From Micromonospora parathelypteridis (GTDB taxonomy: Bacteria; Actinomycetota; Actinomycetes; Mycobacteriales; Micromonosporaceae), in the NCBI RefSeq assembly GCF_014201145.1, contig NZ_JACHDP010000001.1, forward strand, positions 6,634,001 to 6,698,000: a stretch of 64,000 nt of DNA, read 5' to 3'. The notes under the pieces were generated by a model. The model saw nothing but the letters and a program-made list of their open reading frames with translations. It was not told the DNA's origin and ran no database searches. The translations under genes were made by a program, and so were the position numbers. How positions within the stretch are numbered: position 1 is the stretch's first letter; every line of letters begins with the position of its first letter. Positions 53,480-62,269 of this stretch are shown here, in pieces.

Positions 53480-54838
53480 ATGGAGCGGCGAATCTTCGGC
53501 CTCGAGACCGAGTACGGCGTCACCTGCACCTATCGCGGGCAGCGGCGGCTGTCCCCGGACGAGGTCGCGCGGTATCTGTTCCGTCGCGTGGTGTCCTGGG
53601 GTCGGTCGAGCAACGTCTTCCTGCGCAATGGGGCCCGGCTCTACCTGGACGTCGGGTCGCATCCGGAGTACGCCACACCGGAGTGCGACTCGGTGACCGA
53701 TCTCGTCGCCCACGACCGGGCCGGCGAGCGGATCCTGGAGGGCCTGCTCGTCGACGCGGAGAAGCGACTGCACGACGAGGGCATCGCGGGTGAGATCTAC
53801 CTGTTCAAGAACAACACCGACTCGGCGGGAAACTCGTACGGTTGCCACGAGAACTACCTGGTCTCCCGGCACGGCGAGTTCGGTCGGCTCGCCGACGTGC
53901 TCATCCCGTTCCTGGTCACCCGGCAGTTGATCTGTGGGGCCGGCAAGGTCCTGCAGACCCCGCGCGGCGCGGTCTACTGCCTGTCGCAGCGTGCCGAGCA
54001 CATCTGGGAGGGCGTCTCCTCGGCGACCACCCGCAGCCGCCCGATCATCAACACCCGCGACGAGCCGCACGCCGACGCGGAGCGCTACCGACGGCTGCAC
54101 GTGATCGTCGGTGACTCCAACATGAACGAGGTCACCACGCTGCTCAAGGTCGGCACCGCCGACATCGTGCTGCGGATGATCGAGGCCGGGGTGGTGATGC
54201 GCGACCTGTCCCTGGAGAACCCGATCCGGGCGATCCGGGAGGTGTCGCACGACATCACCGGCCGGCGCAAGGTGCGGTTGGCCTCCGGCAAGGAGGTCAG
54301 TGCCCTGGACATCCAGCAGGAGTACCTGGCCAAGGCCACCGAGTTCGTCGAGCGCCGCGGCGGCGACCAGGCCGCCAAGCGGGTCGTCGAGCTGTGGGGT
54401 CGGGTGTTGAACGCGGTCGAGACCGGGGACCTGGAGCCGGTCTCCCGGGAGATCGACTGGGTCAGCAAGCTGCGGCTGATCGAGCGCTACCAGCGCAAGC
54501 ACGACCTGCCGCTGTCGCACCCCCGGGTGGCGCAGATGGACCTGGCCTACCACGACGTGCGTCGCGGCCGTGGCCTCTACGGGCTGCTGGAGCGTCGCGG
54601 CGAGGTCGACCGGGTGGCCACCGACCCGGAGATCTTCGAGGCCAAGGAGACTCCGCCGCAGACCACCCGGGCCCGGCTGCGCGGCGAGTTCATCCGGCAC
54701 GCCCAGGAGAAGAGGCGGGACTTCACCGTCGACTGGGTGCACCTGAAGCTCAACGACCAGGCGCAGCGCACCGTGCTCTGCAAGGACCCGTTCCGGGCGT
54801 ACGACGAGCGGGTGGAGCGCCTGATCGCCAGCATGTGA
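53480..54838 (+). CDS. pafA: PafA, Pup-protein ligase
   Basis: PafA phosphorylates the C-terminal Glu of Pup and couples it to substrate lysines. The 452-residue chain shares the carboxylate-amine-ligase fold with Dop: [14 protein letters not shown] (Mg ligand), [16 protein letters not shown] with the catalytic Asp (about residue 57), [22 protein letters not shown] and [17 protein letters not shown]. It lacks the Dop-loop insertion, which separates PafA from Dop. Translation starts at ATG 53480 on a leaderless transcript. A glycan gene block separates it from prcA. Confidence 0.97.
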   Translation: MERRIFGLETEYGVTCTYRGQRRLSPDEVARYLFRRVVSWGRSSNVFLRNGARLYLDVGSHPEYATPECDSVTDLVAHDRAGERILEGLLVDAEKRLHDEGIAGEIYLFKNNTDSAGNSYGCHENYLVSRHGEFGRLADVLIPFLVTRQLICGAGKVLQTPRGAVYCLSQRAEHIWEGVSSATTRSRPIINTRDEPHADAERYRRLHVIVGDSNMNEVTTLLKVGTADIVLRMIEAGVVMRDLSLENPIRAIREVSHDITGRRKVRLASGKEVSALDIQQEYLAKATEFVERRGGDQAAKRVVELWGRVLNAVETGDLEPVSREIDWVSKLRLIERYQRKHDLPLSHPRVAQMDLAYHDVRRGRGLYGLLERRGEVDRVATDPEIFEAKETPPQTTRARLRGEFIRHAQEKRRDFTVDWVHLKLNDQAQRTVLCKDPFRAYDERVERLIASM

Positions 54839-54845
54839 CGGGTGT

Positions 54846-54882
54846 GCCGGCCCCGGTGGTGGTGTCCACCGGCGGGGCCGGC
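54846..54882 (+). terminator. Terminator of pafA
   Basis: GCCGGCCCCG (54846-54855) pairs with 54873-54882; the loop contains a small GTGG/CCAC stem. Confidence 0.7.
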
Positions 54883-54939
54883 CGGCCCGGTGGGCTCAGC
54901 GGCCAGGCGAGCTGAGCGGCCCGGTAAGCTGAGCGCGCC

Positions 54940-55134
54940 ATGACGACTTCCGGATCTCCCGACCGCCCCGAGCGCGGCACCGAGCGGCAGAACTGGGTCG
55001 AACGTCGGCGGGACAAGATCCGCGCCGAGGTCGACCGTAACCGCCGCGGTGAATACACCGTTCCGACGTGGGTGCTGGCCCTGGCCCTCGTGCTCATCGT
55101 GGGCGGCTGGCTCGCCCTGATCTTCCTGGCCTGA
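54940..55134 (+). CDS. Small single-pass membrane protein
   Basis: A 64-residue protein: a charged N-terminal half (SPDRPERGTERQNWVERRRDKIRAEVDRNRRG) and one C-terminal transmembrane helix (VLALALVLIVGGWLALIFLA). TAAGCT nine bases ahead of ATG 54940 is a likely -10. The tail-anchor-like topology and location after pafA suggest a conserved actinobacterial protein of unknown function. It is convergent to the DUF3866 gene. Confidence 0.7.
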   Translation: MTTSGSPDRPERGTERQNWVERRRDKIRAEVDRNRRGEYTVPTWVLALALVLIVGGWLALIFLA

Positions 55135-55156
55135 TCAGCACCCGCTTCGCGGCTCC

Positions 55157-56242
55157 TCAGGGGAGCAGCGTGGCGGCGTGGCGGCCGGCCGCGGCGGCGG
55201 CCAGGAAGTACGCGTGGTCGGCGTCGAGACCACGGCCCATGGTGGACAGCGGCACCGAGCTGGCGCGCAGAGCGGCGTCGAGACCCTTGGTGGGCACCCG
55301 GACGATCCGGTGCCGGGCAGCCAGCGGGGCCAACGACGCGTCCACCTCGGCTGCCAGCGCCGGGTGCAGGTCGTCGGGCACCACCAGCTCCGCCGGGGCG
55401 AGCGCCACCCGGCCGTACGCGGTGAGACTGTGGTGTGACACGCCCCGGTGCCGGGGGCGGGCGTCGGCGTCGGAGATGCGCAGCGAGCCGATCGGCCGGC
55501 CACCCAGCGTGGCGATCGCGTTGACCGCCTCACCGACGGCGACGCCGGAGAACCCCCACCGGGTGCCGGTGCCCAGGTTGCCGGGCCCCTGGGCCACGAT
55601 GGCCACGTCGGCGCCCAGCACGTACCGGGCGGCGAGCAGACCGCCGTGCAGGGTGGTGGCCTCCAGGTCGCCGCCGAAGGACTGCCCGACCGTGATCGTG
55701 CCGGCCAACTCGGCGCGCAGCCCCGCGAGGGTGCGGGAGAACCAGGCGGGCAGTGCCCCACCGTCGGTGAGCAGGTACGCCACCCGCGCCTGCGGGGCGT
55801 CGGCCCGGATGCCGGCCAGGATCGCCGGCAGCGCCGAGTGCAGGTCGGCGGTGACCACCGGCAGACCGCCGAGGTCGTCCGCGTCGGCCAGCACGTCGCG
55901 GTGCGGGGACGCCTCCTCGTCGACGCCAAGCAGGATCGGCTGCAACGGCGTGTAGCGGGCCTTGACCAGGTGCCCGGCATCGCGGGTGTCGCTGACCTCC
56001 GGTGGGTCCGGCGGCAGCCGGTCCGGCAGGGCGACCACCAGGGCGTACCCGCCGGTGCCCAACCCCATCAGCAGCGCACCGGCGTTGAGCAGCACCCGGT
56101 CGCCGGGCTCGGGCGTGCCGACCAGCTCGGGATAGGCCAGCGCCCGCATGCGCGTGCCGTCGGGCAGGTCCACGTCCAGTTCCACCGCCCCGGTCCACTG
56201 CCGTCGCAGCGTCGCCACCGTCCCCGTACGCCATCGCACCAT
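55157..56242 (-). CDS. DUF3866 family protein
   Basis: A 361-residue protein of the DUF3866 family, function unknown. Landmarks: MVRWRTGTVATLRRQW, TPEPGDRVLLNAGALLMGLGTGGYALVVALP near the N-terminus, then HSALPAILAGIRADAPQARVAYLLTDGGALPAWFSRT, DVAIVAQGPGNLGTGTRWGFSGVAVGEAVNAIATLGG and RHRGVSHHSLTAYGR. ATG 56242 is chosen because TAGCGT lies seven bases upstream (minus strand). It neighbours the Pup-proteasome genes in several actinobacteria, but I know of no functional link. Confidence 0.83.
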   Translation of the reverse strand: MVRWRTGTVATLRRQWTGAVELDVDLPDGTRMRALAYPELVGTPEPGDRVLLNAGALLMGLGTGGYALVVALPDRLPPDPPEVSDTRDAGHLVKARYTPLQPILLGVDEEASPHRDVLADADDLGGLPVVTADLHSALPAILAGIRADAPQARVAYLLTDGGALPAWFSRTLAGLRAELAGTITVGQSFGGDLEATTLHGGLLAARYVLGADVAIVAQGPGNLGTGTRWGFSGVAVGEAVNAIATLGGRPIGSLRISDADARPRHRGVSHHSLTAYGRVALAPAELVVPDDLHPALAAEVDASLAPLAARHRIVRVPTKGLDAALRASSVPLSTMGRGLDADHAYFLAAAAAGRHAATLLP

Positions 56243-56303
56243 GACGGGCACGCTAGCCGCGCGGGCGCGGCGGCCCGCGCCCGGGTGCGGCCGTTGCCGT
56301 GGT

Positions 56304-57299
56304 TCAGGGGCGGTGGGGCTCGTCGCCGGCGGCCGGGTCCGCCTGCGTGTGCCGGGCCCGGCCGGTGGCGCCGGGCAACGAGCGGGTGGGGTCGAGGAAG
56401 ACGTAACGGATCTCCGGGTACCGCTCGGTCAGCCGTCGTTCGGCCTCGTCGGCGGTGGCCTCGATGGCCGCGCCGGTGGCCTCGTCGCTGAAGTCGACCT
56501 TCGCGGCGACCAGGATGTCGTCCGGGCCGAGCTGCATCGTCATCAGGGTGTCGATCCGCTCCACCTCGGGCAGCCCGGTCAGTTCCTGCTCGATCTCGTG
56601 GCGCAGCCGCTCCGGGACGGCCCGGCCGACCAGCAGCGACAGGTTGTTGCCGGCGAGGATCCCGGCGACCGTCAGCAACAACAGCCCGATCAGGATCGAC
56701 GCGATGCCGTCCCAGACCTCGTCGCCGGTGACGTGGGACAGGCCGACGCCGGCCGCGGCCAGCAGCAGACCGATCAGAGCCGCGCTGTCCTCCAGGAAGA
56801 CCGCCTTGACAGTGGTGTCGGCGGTGAGGCGCAGGAAGCGTCGGGGAGTGGTCCCCCAACGCTTCGACTCGCTGCGGACCTGCCGCAGGGCCCGGGCCAG
56901 CGAGATCGACTCGATGACGAACGACACCGCCAGGACGATGTACGAGATCAGGTAGTCGCCGCTGTGCTCGTGCACCAGGATCGTCGTGACGCCGTGGGTG
57001 ACGGCGAAACCGGCGCCGGCGACGAACGTGAACATCGCGGCGAAGAACGCCCAGACGTAGCTCTCCTTGCCGTAGCCGAAGGGGTGCCGCTGGTCGGCCG
57101 GTCGGGCGCCGCGGCGCAGCGCCTGGTAGAGCAACACCTCGGTGGTGGTGTCGGCGACCGAGTGTGCCGCCTCGGAGAGCATCGCGGCCGAGCCGGAGAT
57201 GACCCCGGCGACCAGCTTGGCGACCGCGATGGCGAGGTTGGCGGCGCCCGCGACGAGGACGGTGCCGACGCTCTCGGTCTTGAGCTCCGGTTGCGACAT
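56304..57299 (-). CDS. Cation diffusion facilitator (CDF) family transporter
   Basis: A 331-residue divalent-cation/proton antiporter of the CDF family. Landmarks: VLVAGAANLAIAVAKLVAGVISGSAAMLSEAAHSVADTTTEVLL (TM1-TM2, His and Asp metal site), RRPADQRHPFGYGKESYVW, ESISLARALRQV and the cytosolic C-terminal domain EQELTGLPEVERIDTLMTMQLGPDDILVAAKVDF. About six transmembrane helices. ATG 57299 has TAGGGT seven bases upstream, leaderless. It is divergent from pafB; metal specificity cannot be read. Confidence 0.9.
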   Translation of the reverse strand: MSQPELKTESVGTVLVAGAANLAIAVAKLVAGVISGSAAMLSEAAHSVADTTTEVLLYQALRRGARPADQRHPFGYGKESYVWAFFAAMFTFVAGAGFAVTHGVTTILVHEHSGDYLISYIVLAVSFVIESISLARALRQVRSESKRWGTTPRRFLRLTADTTVKAVFLEDSAALIGLLLAAAGVGLSHVTGDEVWDGIASILIGLLLLTVAGILAGNNLSLLVGRAVPERLRHEIEQELTGLPEVERIDTLMTMQLGPDDILVAAKVDFSDEATGAAIEATADEAERRLTERYPEIRYVFLDPTRSLPGATGRARHTQADPAAGDEPHRP

Positions 57300-57375
57300 G
57301 AGGGCCACCCTATGACCGGTAGAGGCAACCCGCCGCCGGAGTCCGCCGACACCACCGATCCGAACAGTTGTGCGG

Positions 57376-57406
57376 CACGCCCGCGCGGGTGCACGTCGCG
57401 GGCGTG
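57376..57406. promoter_or_regulatory. Dyad in the pafB promoter region
   Basis: CACGCCCGCG (57376-57385) pairs with 57397-57406 across 11 bases, covering the expected -35 region of pafB, whose -10 is TAGCGT at 57415-57420. Confidence 0.45.
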
Positions 57407-57414
57407 TCGGCTGC

Positions 57415-57420
57415 TAGCGT
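57415..57420 (+). promoter_or_regulatory. -10 element of pafB (leaderless)
   Basis: TAGCGT plus seven bases precedes GTG 57428. Confidence 0.6.
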
Positions 57421-57427
57421 CTACGGC

Positions 57428-58426
57428 GTGTCGCGGACCCGCACCGAACGCCTGGTCAACCTGGTGATCTGCCTGCTGTCCACGCGACGGTTCCTGACCG
57501 CCGCGCAGATCGCCGCGACCGTGCCCGGCTACGAGCACGACCCCGACGACGCACGCGACCACGAAGCGTTCCAGCGCAAGTTCGAGCGGGACAAGGCCGA
57601 GCTGCGCGAGCTGGGTGTGCCACTGGAGACCGGCACGGCGAGCGCCTTCGACGCCGAGCCCGGCTACCGGATCGCCCACCGCGAATACGCGTTGCCCGAC
57701 ATCCTCCTCGAGCCCGATGAGGCCGCGGCGGTGGGCATCGCCGCCCGGTTGTGGCAGCACGCCGGGCTGGCCGCCGCCGCGTCGTCCGGGTTGGCGAAGC
57801 TGCGCGCTGCCGGGGTGGATGTGGACCCGCAGGCCACCCTCGGTCTGGAGCCGATGGTCACGGTCGACCCGGCGTTCGCGCCGCTGACCGCCGCCGCCCG
57901 GGACCGGCGCGAGGTCGGTTTCGACTACCGGGTGCCCGACCGCGACGCGCCGAGCCGTCGGCGGCTGCAACCGTGGGGGGTGGTCTGCTGGCGTGGCCGG
58001 TGGTATGTGGTGGGCCACGACCTGGACCGGGCGGCGACCCGTTGCTTCCGACTTTCCCGGGTCGTCGGCACGGTCCGGGTGACCGGCGCGCCGGGCGCGT
58101 ACGAGCCGCCGGCCAATGTCGACCTGATCAGCCACGTGGCCCGCTGGTCGGGTCCCGTGGAGCGCACCGGCCGGGCCACCGTGCTGGCCGCACCGGGCCG
58201 GGCCGCCGGCCTGCGCCGCTGGGCGGTGGAGGTGACCACCGGGCCGGACGGCGACCGGTTGGTCCTGCCGTACGCGGACCCGGACGGGCTGGCCGGCCAC
58301 CTGGTCGGTTACGGCCCGGACGTGCGCGTGCTCGACCCGCCGGAGGTCCGCGAGGCCGTCATCCAACGACTCAAGGAGATCGCCGTCCGACACGACGAGC
58401 TGACCGCCACCGGTGGTGCCCGGTGA
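57428..58426 (+). CDS. pafB: PafB, WYL-domain transcriptional activator
   Basis: PafB and PafC together form the DNA-damage-response activator of actinobacteria. The 332-residue protein has an N-terminal winged-helix region (VNLVICLLSTRRFLTAAQIAATVPGY), then the WYL domain (PSRRRLQPWGVVCWRGRWYVVGHDLDR, with RWYVVG in the WYL position) and a C-terminal WCX region. GTG 57428 fits a leaderless promoter; its stop overlaps pafC (GTGA). Order pafB-pafC-tatA-tatC is the conserved actinobacterial one. Confidence 0.94.
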   Translation: MSRTRTERLVNLVICLLSTRRFLTAAQIAATVPGYEHDPDDARDHEAFQRKFERDKAELRELGVPLETGTASAFDAEPGYRIAHREYALPDILLEPDEAAAVGIAARLWQHAGLAAAASSGLAKLRAAGVDVDPQATLGLEPMVTVDPAFAPLTAAARDRREVGFDYRVPDRDAPSRRRLQPWGVVCWRGRWYVVGHDLDRAATRCFRLSRVVGTVRVTGAPGAYEPPANVDLISHVARWSGPVERTGRATVLAAPGRAAGLRRWAVEVTTGPDGDRLVLPYADPDGLAGHLVGYGPDVRVLDPPEVREAVIQRLKEIAVRHDELTATGGAR

Positions 58427-59502
58427 CCCGCCCGGCCGCCCGGGGCGGTTCGCGCGCGTCCGCCGACCGGCTGGCCCGACTGCTCAACCTGGTGCCCTAC
58501 CTGCTGGCCCGGCCCGGCATCGAGATCGCCGAGGCGGCCGGTGACCTGGGCGTCACCGAACGACAGCTACGCGAGGACCTGGAGCTGCTCTGGGTGTGCG
58601 GGCTGCCCGGCTACGGCCCCGGTGATCTGATCGACATGGCGTTCGACGGTGACCGGGTGACCATCACCTACGACGCCGGCATCGACCGGCCGTTGCGGCT
58701 CACCCCGGACGAGGCCCTCGCGCTGGTGGTGGCGCTGCGGATGCTCGCCGAGACGCCCGGCGTGGCCAACCGCGAGGCCGTCGAACGGGCCCTGGCCAAG
58801 ATCGAGGACGCGGGGGACCTGGTGGGCGCGCCGGTGGCGGTCCGGCTGCCGGGGGACACCCGGCGGGTCGAGGCGCTGCGTGCCGCCGTGGAGGGCGGGA
58901 AGGCGCTGCGGATCACCTACTACACGGCGGCCCGGGACGAGACCACCGAGCGTGTCATCGACCCGCTGCGGATGCTGATGGTCGGCGGCCGGGCGTACGT
59001 GGAGGCGTGGTGTCGGCGCGCGGAGGCGGTCCGCCTGTTCCGGGCCGACCGGATCGACGCGATCACCGAGTTGGGCGAGCCGGCGACCGTGCCGCCGCAG
59101 GCCGTCCCGCACGACCTCACCGAGGGTGTCTTCCGCCCCTCGCCCGACCTGCCGTTGATCACGCTGCGGATCGGCCGGGGCGAGCGGTGGATCACCGAGT
59201 ATTACCCGTGCGAGCGGGTGGAGGCCGGCGACGGCGATCAGTGGCTCGTCTCCCTGCGGGTGACCGACCTGGGGTGGGCGCGCCGGTTCGTGCTGGGCCT
59301 CGGCCCGGACGCCATCGTGGTCGCCCCGGTCGAGCTGGCCGAGCAGGTGCGGGCGGCGGCGGCCAGCGCGTTGGACGCGTACGCCGTGCCGGCCCCCACG
59401 GCCGCGCCCCGGCGACCCGCGTCTGATTCCGGGACACCGGACCCGGTGGGTCCGCTCGGCGTGCCGTCGGGTGACCCGGCGGTGGCCGGCCGCACCCAGT
59501 AG
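58423..59502 (+). CDS. pafC: PafC, WYL-domain transcriptional activator
   Basis: Partner of PafB. The 359-residue protein has a winged-helix region (RLARLLNLVPYLLARPGIEIAEAAGDLGVTERQLREDLELLW), then a WYL domain (KALRITYYTAARDETTERVIDPLRMLMVGGRAYVEAWCRRAEAVRLFRADRID) and the C-terminal WCX region. GTG 58423 overlaps the pafB stop. The C-terminal ~35 residues are Pro/Ala-rich. Its stop codon TAG is the first three bases of the next gene's -10 element. Confidence 0.93.
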   Translation: MTRPAARGGSRASADRLARLLNLVPYLLARPGIEIAEAAGDLGVTERQLREDLELLWVCGLPGYGPGDLIDMAFDGDRVTITYDAGIDRPLRLTPDEALALVVALRMLAETPGVANREAVERALAKIEDAGDLVGAPVAVRLPGDTRRVEALRAAVEGGKALRITYYTAARDETTERVIDPLRMLMVGGRAYVEAWCRRAEAVRLFRADRIDAITELGEPATVPPQAVPHDLTEGVFRPSPDLPLITLRIGRGERWITEYYPCERVEAGDGDQWLVSLRVTDLGWARRFVLGLGPDAIVVAPVELAEQVRAAAASALDAYAVPAPTAAPRRPASDSGTPDPVGPLGVPSGDPAVAGRTQ

Positions 59503-59505
59503 GCT
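59500..59505 (+). promoter_or_regulatory. -10 element overlapping the pafC stop
   Basis: TAGGCT plus seven bases precedes GTG 59513. The TAG is also the pafC stop codon. Confidence 0.55.
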
Positions 59506-59512
59506 GACCGCC

Positions 59513-59758
59513 GTGCTGATCTGGATCGTGCTCGCGGTGGTGCTGCTTCCGCTCGTGGCGCTCGCGCTGGCCGTGCGCCCGGTGCTGACCCGGCTGCCTC
59601 AGCTGCGCCGCGCCGCGGTGGCGTTGCAGCGGCGGGCGAGCGAGGCCGAGTCGCTGCGGGAGACCGCCGAGGCGTTGCAGCAGCGCGCCGAGGGCATCCA
59701 ACATCAACTCGACACCACACAGCGGCGACTCGAGTTGATCAAGGCCAAGCGGGGCTGA
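59513..59758 (+). CDS. Small membrane-anchored coiled-coil protein
   Basis: An 81-residue protein with one N-terminal transmembrane helix ([20 protein letters not shown]) and a long amphipathic helix ([49 protein letters not shown]) that predicts as coiled coil. Function unknown; such proteins are regular neighbours of tatA in actinomycetes. GTG 59513 fits a leaderless promoter embedded at the end of pafC. Confidence 0.75.
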   Translation: MLIWIVLAVVLLPLVALALAVRPVLTRLPQLRRAAVALQRRASEAESLRETAEALQQRAEGIQHQLDTTQRRLELIKAKRG

Positions 59759-59868
59759 TCGGGCCTTCGCCCCGGCGGCGGTTGACGGATCATCGCGCGT
59801 TGGTCAACACTTCACTCTTTGGGCCAGACCACCACCACCCGGCGGGTGGCAACCAGCCGATCCGCACG

Positions 59869-59874
59869 TACGAT
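59869..59874 (+). promoter_or_regulatory. -10 element of tatA
   Basis: TACGAT lies 44 bases ahead of ATG 59919, giving a short 5' leader with a GGAG site. A CCACC/GGTGG stem lies near the -35 region. Confidence 0.5.
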
Positions 59875-59918
59875 GGGCTGCGAACCACCCCTCGGACACA
59901 GAGCGACTGGAGCTTCTC

Positions 59919-60227
59919 ATGGGTGCCCTCAAGCCGTGGCACATCGCTGTTCTCGTGGTTGTGCTGATCCTGCTCTTCGGTGCGAAGCGCCTCCCCGACG
60001 CGGCCCGTTCGCTGGGTCGGTCGCTGCGGATCATCAAGGCCGAGACCAAGAGCCTGCAGGACGACGACCGCGACCTCGCCGAGAAGGCCGACGCGCAGGC
60101 CGGCTACCAGCCGCTGCCGCCGCACGCCGGGCAGCAGGCGCCGTACGCCCCGCAGCAGGCGCCGTACCAGCAGGCACCGGTGCAGCAGCCGGTCGTCGAC
60201 CCGGTGCACCGCGTCCGCGACAACTGA
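59919..60227 (+). CDS. tatA: Sec-independent translocase subunit TatA
   Basis: Pore-forming subunit of the twin-arginine translocase for folded proteins. The 102-residue chain begins [42 protein letters not shown], the TatA signature (one TM helix, the FG motif and an amphipathic helix). The rest is a Gln/Pro/Ala-rich tail ([17 protein letters not shown]), as in other actinomycete TatA. ATG 59919 follows GGAG by six bases. tatC follows 18 bases later. Confidence 0.96.
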   Translation: MGALKPWHIAVLVVVLILLFGAKRLPDAARSLGRSLRIIKAETKSLQDDDRDLAEKADAQAGYQPLPPHAGQQAPYAPQQAPYQQAPVQQPVVDPVHRVRDN

Positions 60228-60245
60228 CCGAAAGGCCCCACCACC

Positions 60246-61199
60246 GTGGCCTTCGCCCTGCGTAAACGCGGCCCGAGCACCTTCGAGCGGGCCGCCGACG
60301 GCTCGATGACGCTCATCGAGCATGTTCGCGAGCTGCGCAACCGCCTGTTCCGCGCCTCGCTGGCGATCATGCTCGGCTTCGGCATCGGCATCTGGCTGGC
60401 AACGCCGGTCCGGGTGCTGCTGTCGAAGCCGTACTGTGACCTTCCGGCGTCGATCGACGCGGCGACCGGCAAGTGCAAGTTCGTCCAGCTCGGCGTGGCG
60501 GACGTCTTCCTGCTGAACCTGAAGATCGGCCTGTGGGTGGGCCTGATCATCGCGGCGCCCATCTGGCTCTACCAGCTCTGGGCGTTCATCGCGCCGGGCC
60601 TGCACCGGCACGAGCGGCGCTACGCGTACGTCTTCACCGCTCTGGCCGCGCCGCTGTTCGCGGCCGGCGCGGTGCTGGCCTTCTTCGTCACCACAAAGGG
60701 CCTCGAGTTCCTGCTGAACGTCTCCGGCGATGACATCTCGACCAACCTCGAAGTCACCCGGTACATCTCGTTCGTCACCAACCTGATCCTGCTGTTCGGT
60801 GTGGCGTTCGAGTTCCCGTTGATCGTGCTGATGCTCAACTTCGTCGGCCTGGCCAGCGCGAAGCGGTTGCTCAGTTGGTGGCGCGTGGCGATCTTCGTGT
60901 TCTTCGCGTTCTCCGCCGTGGTCACCCCCACCCCGGACCCGTTCGGGATGACCGCGCTGGCGATCTGTCTCTCCGCGCTCTACTTCGCCGCGGTCGGGGT
61001 CGCGTTCATCAACGACAGGCGACGTGGCCGTGGCAAGGAGGTCTACGCCGGCATCGACGACGACGAGGTGTCGCCGTTGGAGTTCGACAAGGATCCGGTC
61101 GTGGCCGGGCAGCGGGTCGACGCGACCGCGCCGATCGGCGTACCCGAGCCGATCGCAAAGCCGGCTCCGATCGAGCGGCGCTACGACGACATGACCTGA
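60246..61199 (+). CDS. tatC: Sec-independent translocase subunit TatC
   Basis: Signal-peptide-recognising core subunit of the twin-arginine translocase. The 317-residue protein shows MTLIEHVRELRNRLFRASLAIMLGFGIG, then IWLYQLWAFIAPGLHRHERRYAYVF, with the conserved Glu in EHVRELRNR and six TM segments up to MTALAICLSALYFAAVGVAFI. The C-terminal cytoplasmic tail of ~55 residues is Pro- and Glu-rich. GTG 60246 follows a GAAAGG site. In many actinobacteria a DEAD-box helicase gene follows tatC; here a diacylglycerol-kinase-like gene does. Confidence 0.96.
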   Translation: MAFALRKRGPSTFERAADGSMTLIEHVRELRNRLFRASLAIMLGFGIGIWLATPVRVLLSKPYCDLPASIDAATGKCKFVQLGVADVFLLNLKIGLWVGLIIAAPIWLYQLWAFIAPGLHRHERRYAYVFTALAAPLFAAGAVLAFFVTTKGLEFLLNVSGDDISTNLEVTRYISFVTNLILLFGVAFEFPLIVLMLNFVGLASAKRLLSWWRVAIFVFFAFSAVVTPTPDPFGMTALAICLSALYFAAVGVAFINDRRRGRGKEVYAGIDDDEVSPLEFDKDPVVAGQRVDATAPIGVPEPIAKPAPIERRYDDMT

Positions 61200-61222
61200 C
61201 GGCCCTGCGCCGCCCGGTCCAC

Positions 61223-61255
61223 CGACGCCGTCCCCGGTCCCCGGGGGCGGCGTCG
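61223..61255 (+). terminator. Terminator after tatC
   Basis: CGACGCCG (61223-61230) pairs with 61248-61255, and the inner CCCCGG/CCGGGG stem extends it with one wobble. Confidence 0.75.
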
Positions 61256-61341
61256 GCGCGTTCGCGACCTCACCCCGCGCGCCGACGCGGGGACTGATCG
61301 TGATGTCGCCCGCCCCTGGTGAACGGCGGGTGTCCGACCGG

Positions 61342-61347
61342 TACGGT
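61342..61347 (+). promoter_or_regulatory. -10 element, leaderless
   Basis: TACGGT plus seven bases precedes GTG 61355. Confidence 0.6.
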
Positions 61348-61354
61348 GCTGCCC

Positions 61355-62269
61355 GTGACCGCAGACGATCACCTGCCCGGCCCGGTCGCCGTGCTCGCCA
61401 ACCCGACCGCTGGACGGGGCCGGCACCGCGCTCTGCTGCCCCGGCTGCTGGACGGTCTGGCCGCTGCCGGTCGGCCGGTCCGGTTGCTGCCGGCGTCCAG
61501 CCCCGCCGAGGCGGAAGCGGCCTGCCGTGCCGCGGTCGCCGATGGTGCTGGCGCGCTGGTGACGATCGGCGGGGACGGCACCGTGCACCGGGCGTTGCAG
61601 GCCGTCGCCGGCACCGACGTGCCGTTCGGCCCGATCCCCGCCGGCACCGGCAACGACTTCGCCCTGGACACCGGTTTCCCGGCCGACCCGCTGGTGGCGG
61701 CGGACGTGATCGCGTCAGCGCTGCGCGACGGCCGGAGCCGACCGGTCGACCTGGCCCGGATGACCGGGGCCGACGGCGTCGAGCGCTGGTACGGGGCGGT
61801 GCTCGGTGCCGGGTTCGACGCGATCGTCAACGAGCGGGCCAACCGGATGCGCTGGCCGCGCGGCCCCCGCCGGTACGACCTGGCGATCCTGGTCGAGCTG
61901 GCCCGGCTGCGACCCCGGCGCTACACGCTGCGCCTCGACGGGGTGCCGCACGAGCTGGACGCGGTGCTGGTGGCGGTGGGCAACTGCCCGACGTACGGCG
62001 GGGGTATGCGGATCTGCCCCGACGCCGACCCGACCGACGGGCTGCTCGACGTGGTGGTGGCGGGCCGGGTCGACCGGTGGACCCTCATCCGGGTGAAGCC
62101 GCGCATCTACCAGGGCACCCACGTCAGCCATCCGCTCGTGCGCAGCTTCCGGGCCCGCACCGTGGAGCTGACCGCCGAGGGCATCACCACGTACGCCGAC
62201 GGGGAACGTTCCCTGGACCTGCCGGTGACGATCACCGCCGTCCCGGGCGCCCTGCGGCTGCTGCGTTGA
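61355..62269 (+). CDS. Diacylglycerol kinase-family lipid kinase
   Basis: A 304-residue DagK/YegS-family enzyme phosphorylating diacylglycerol or a related lipid with ATP. Landmarks: VAVLANPTAGRGRHRALL, LVTIGGDGTVHRALQAVAG (GGDGT nucleotide-binding motif), GPIPAGTGNDFALD and the C-terminal MRICPDADPTDGLLDVVVAGRVDR. GTG 61355 fits a leaderless promoter; the 12-residue longer frame upstream is unlikely. The 3' end overlaps the convergent EamA gene by 38 bases. Confidence 0.9.
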   Translation: MTADDHLPGPVAVLANPTAGRGRHRALLPRLLDGLAAAGRPVRLLPASSPAEAEAACRAAVADGAGALVTIGGDGTVHRALQAVAGTDVPFGPIPAGTGNDFALDTGFPADPLVAADVIASALRDGRSRPVDLARMTGADGVERWYGAVLGAGFDAIVNERANRMRWPRGPRRYDLAILVELARLRPRRYTLRLDGVPHELDAVLVAVGNCPTYGGGMRICPDADPTDGLLDVVVAGRVDRWTLIRVKPRIYQGTHVSHPLVRSFRARTVELTAEGITTYADGERSLDLPVTITAVPGALRLLR

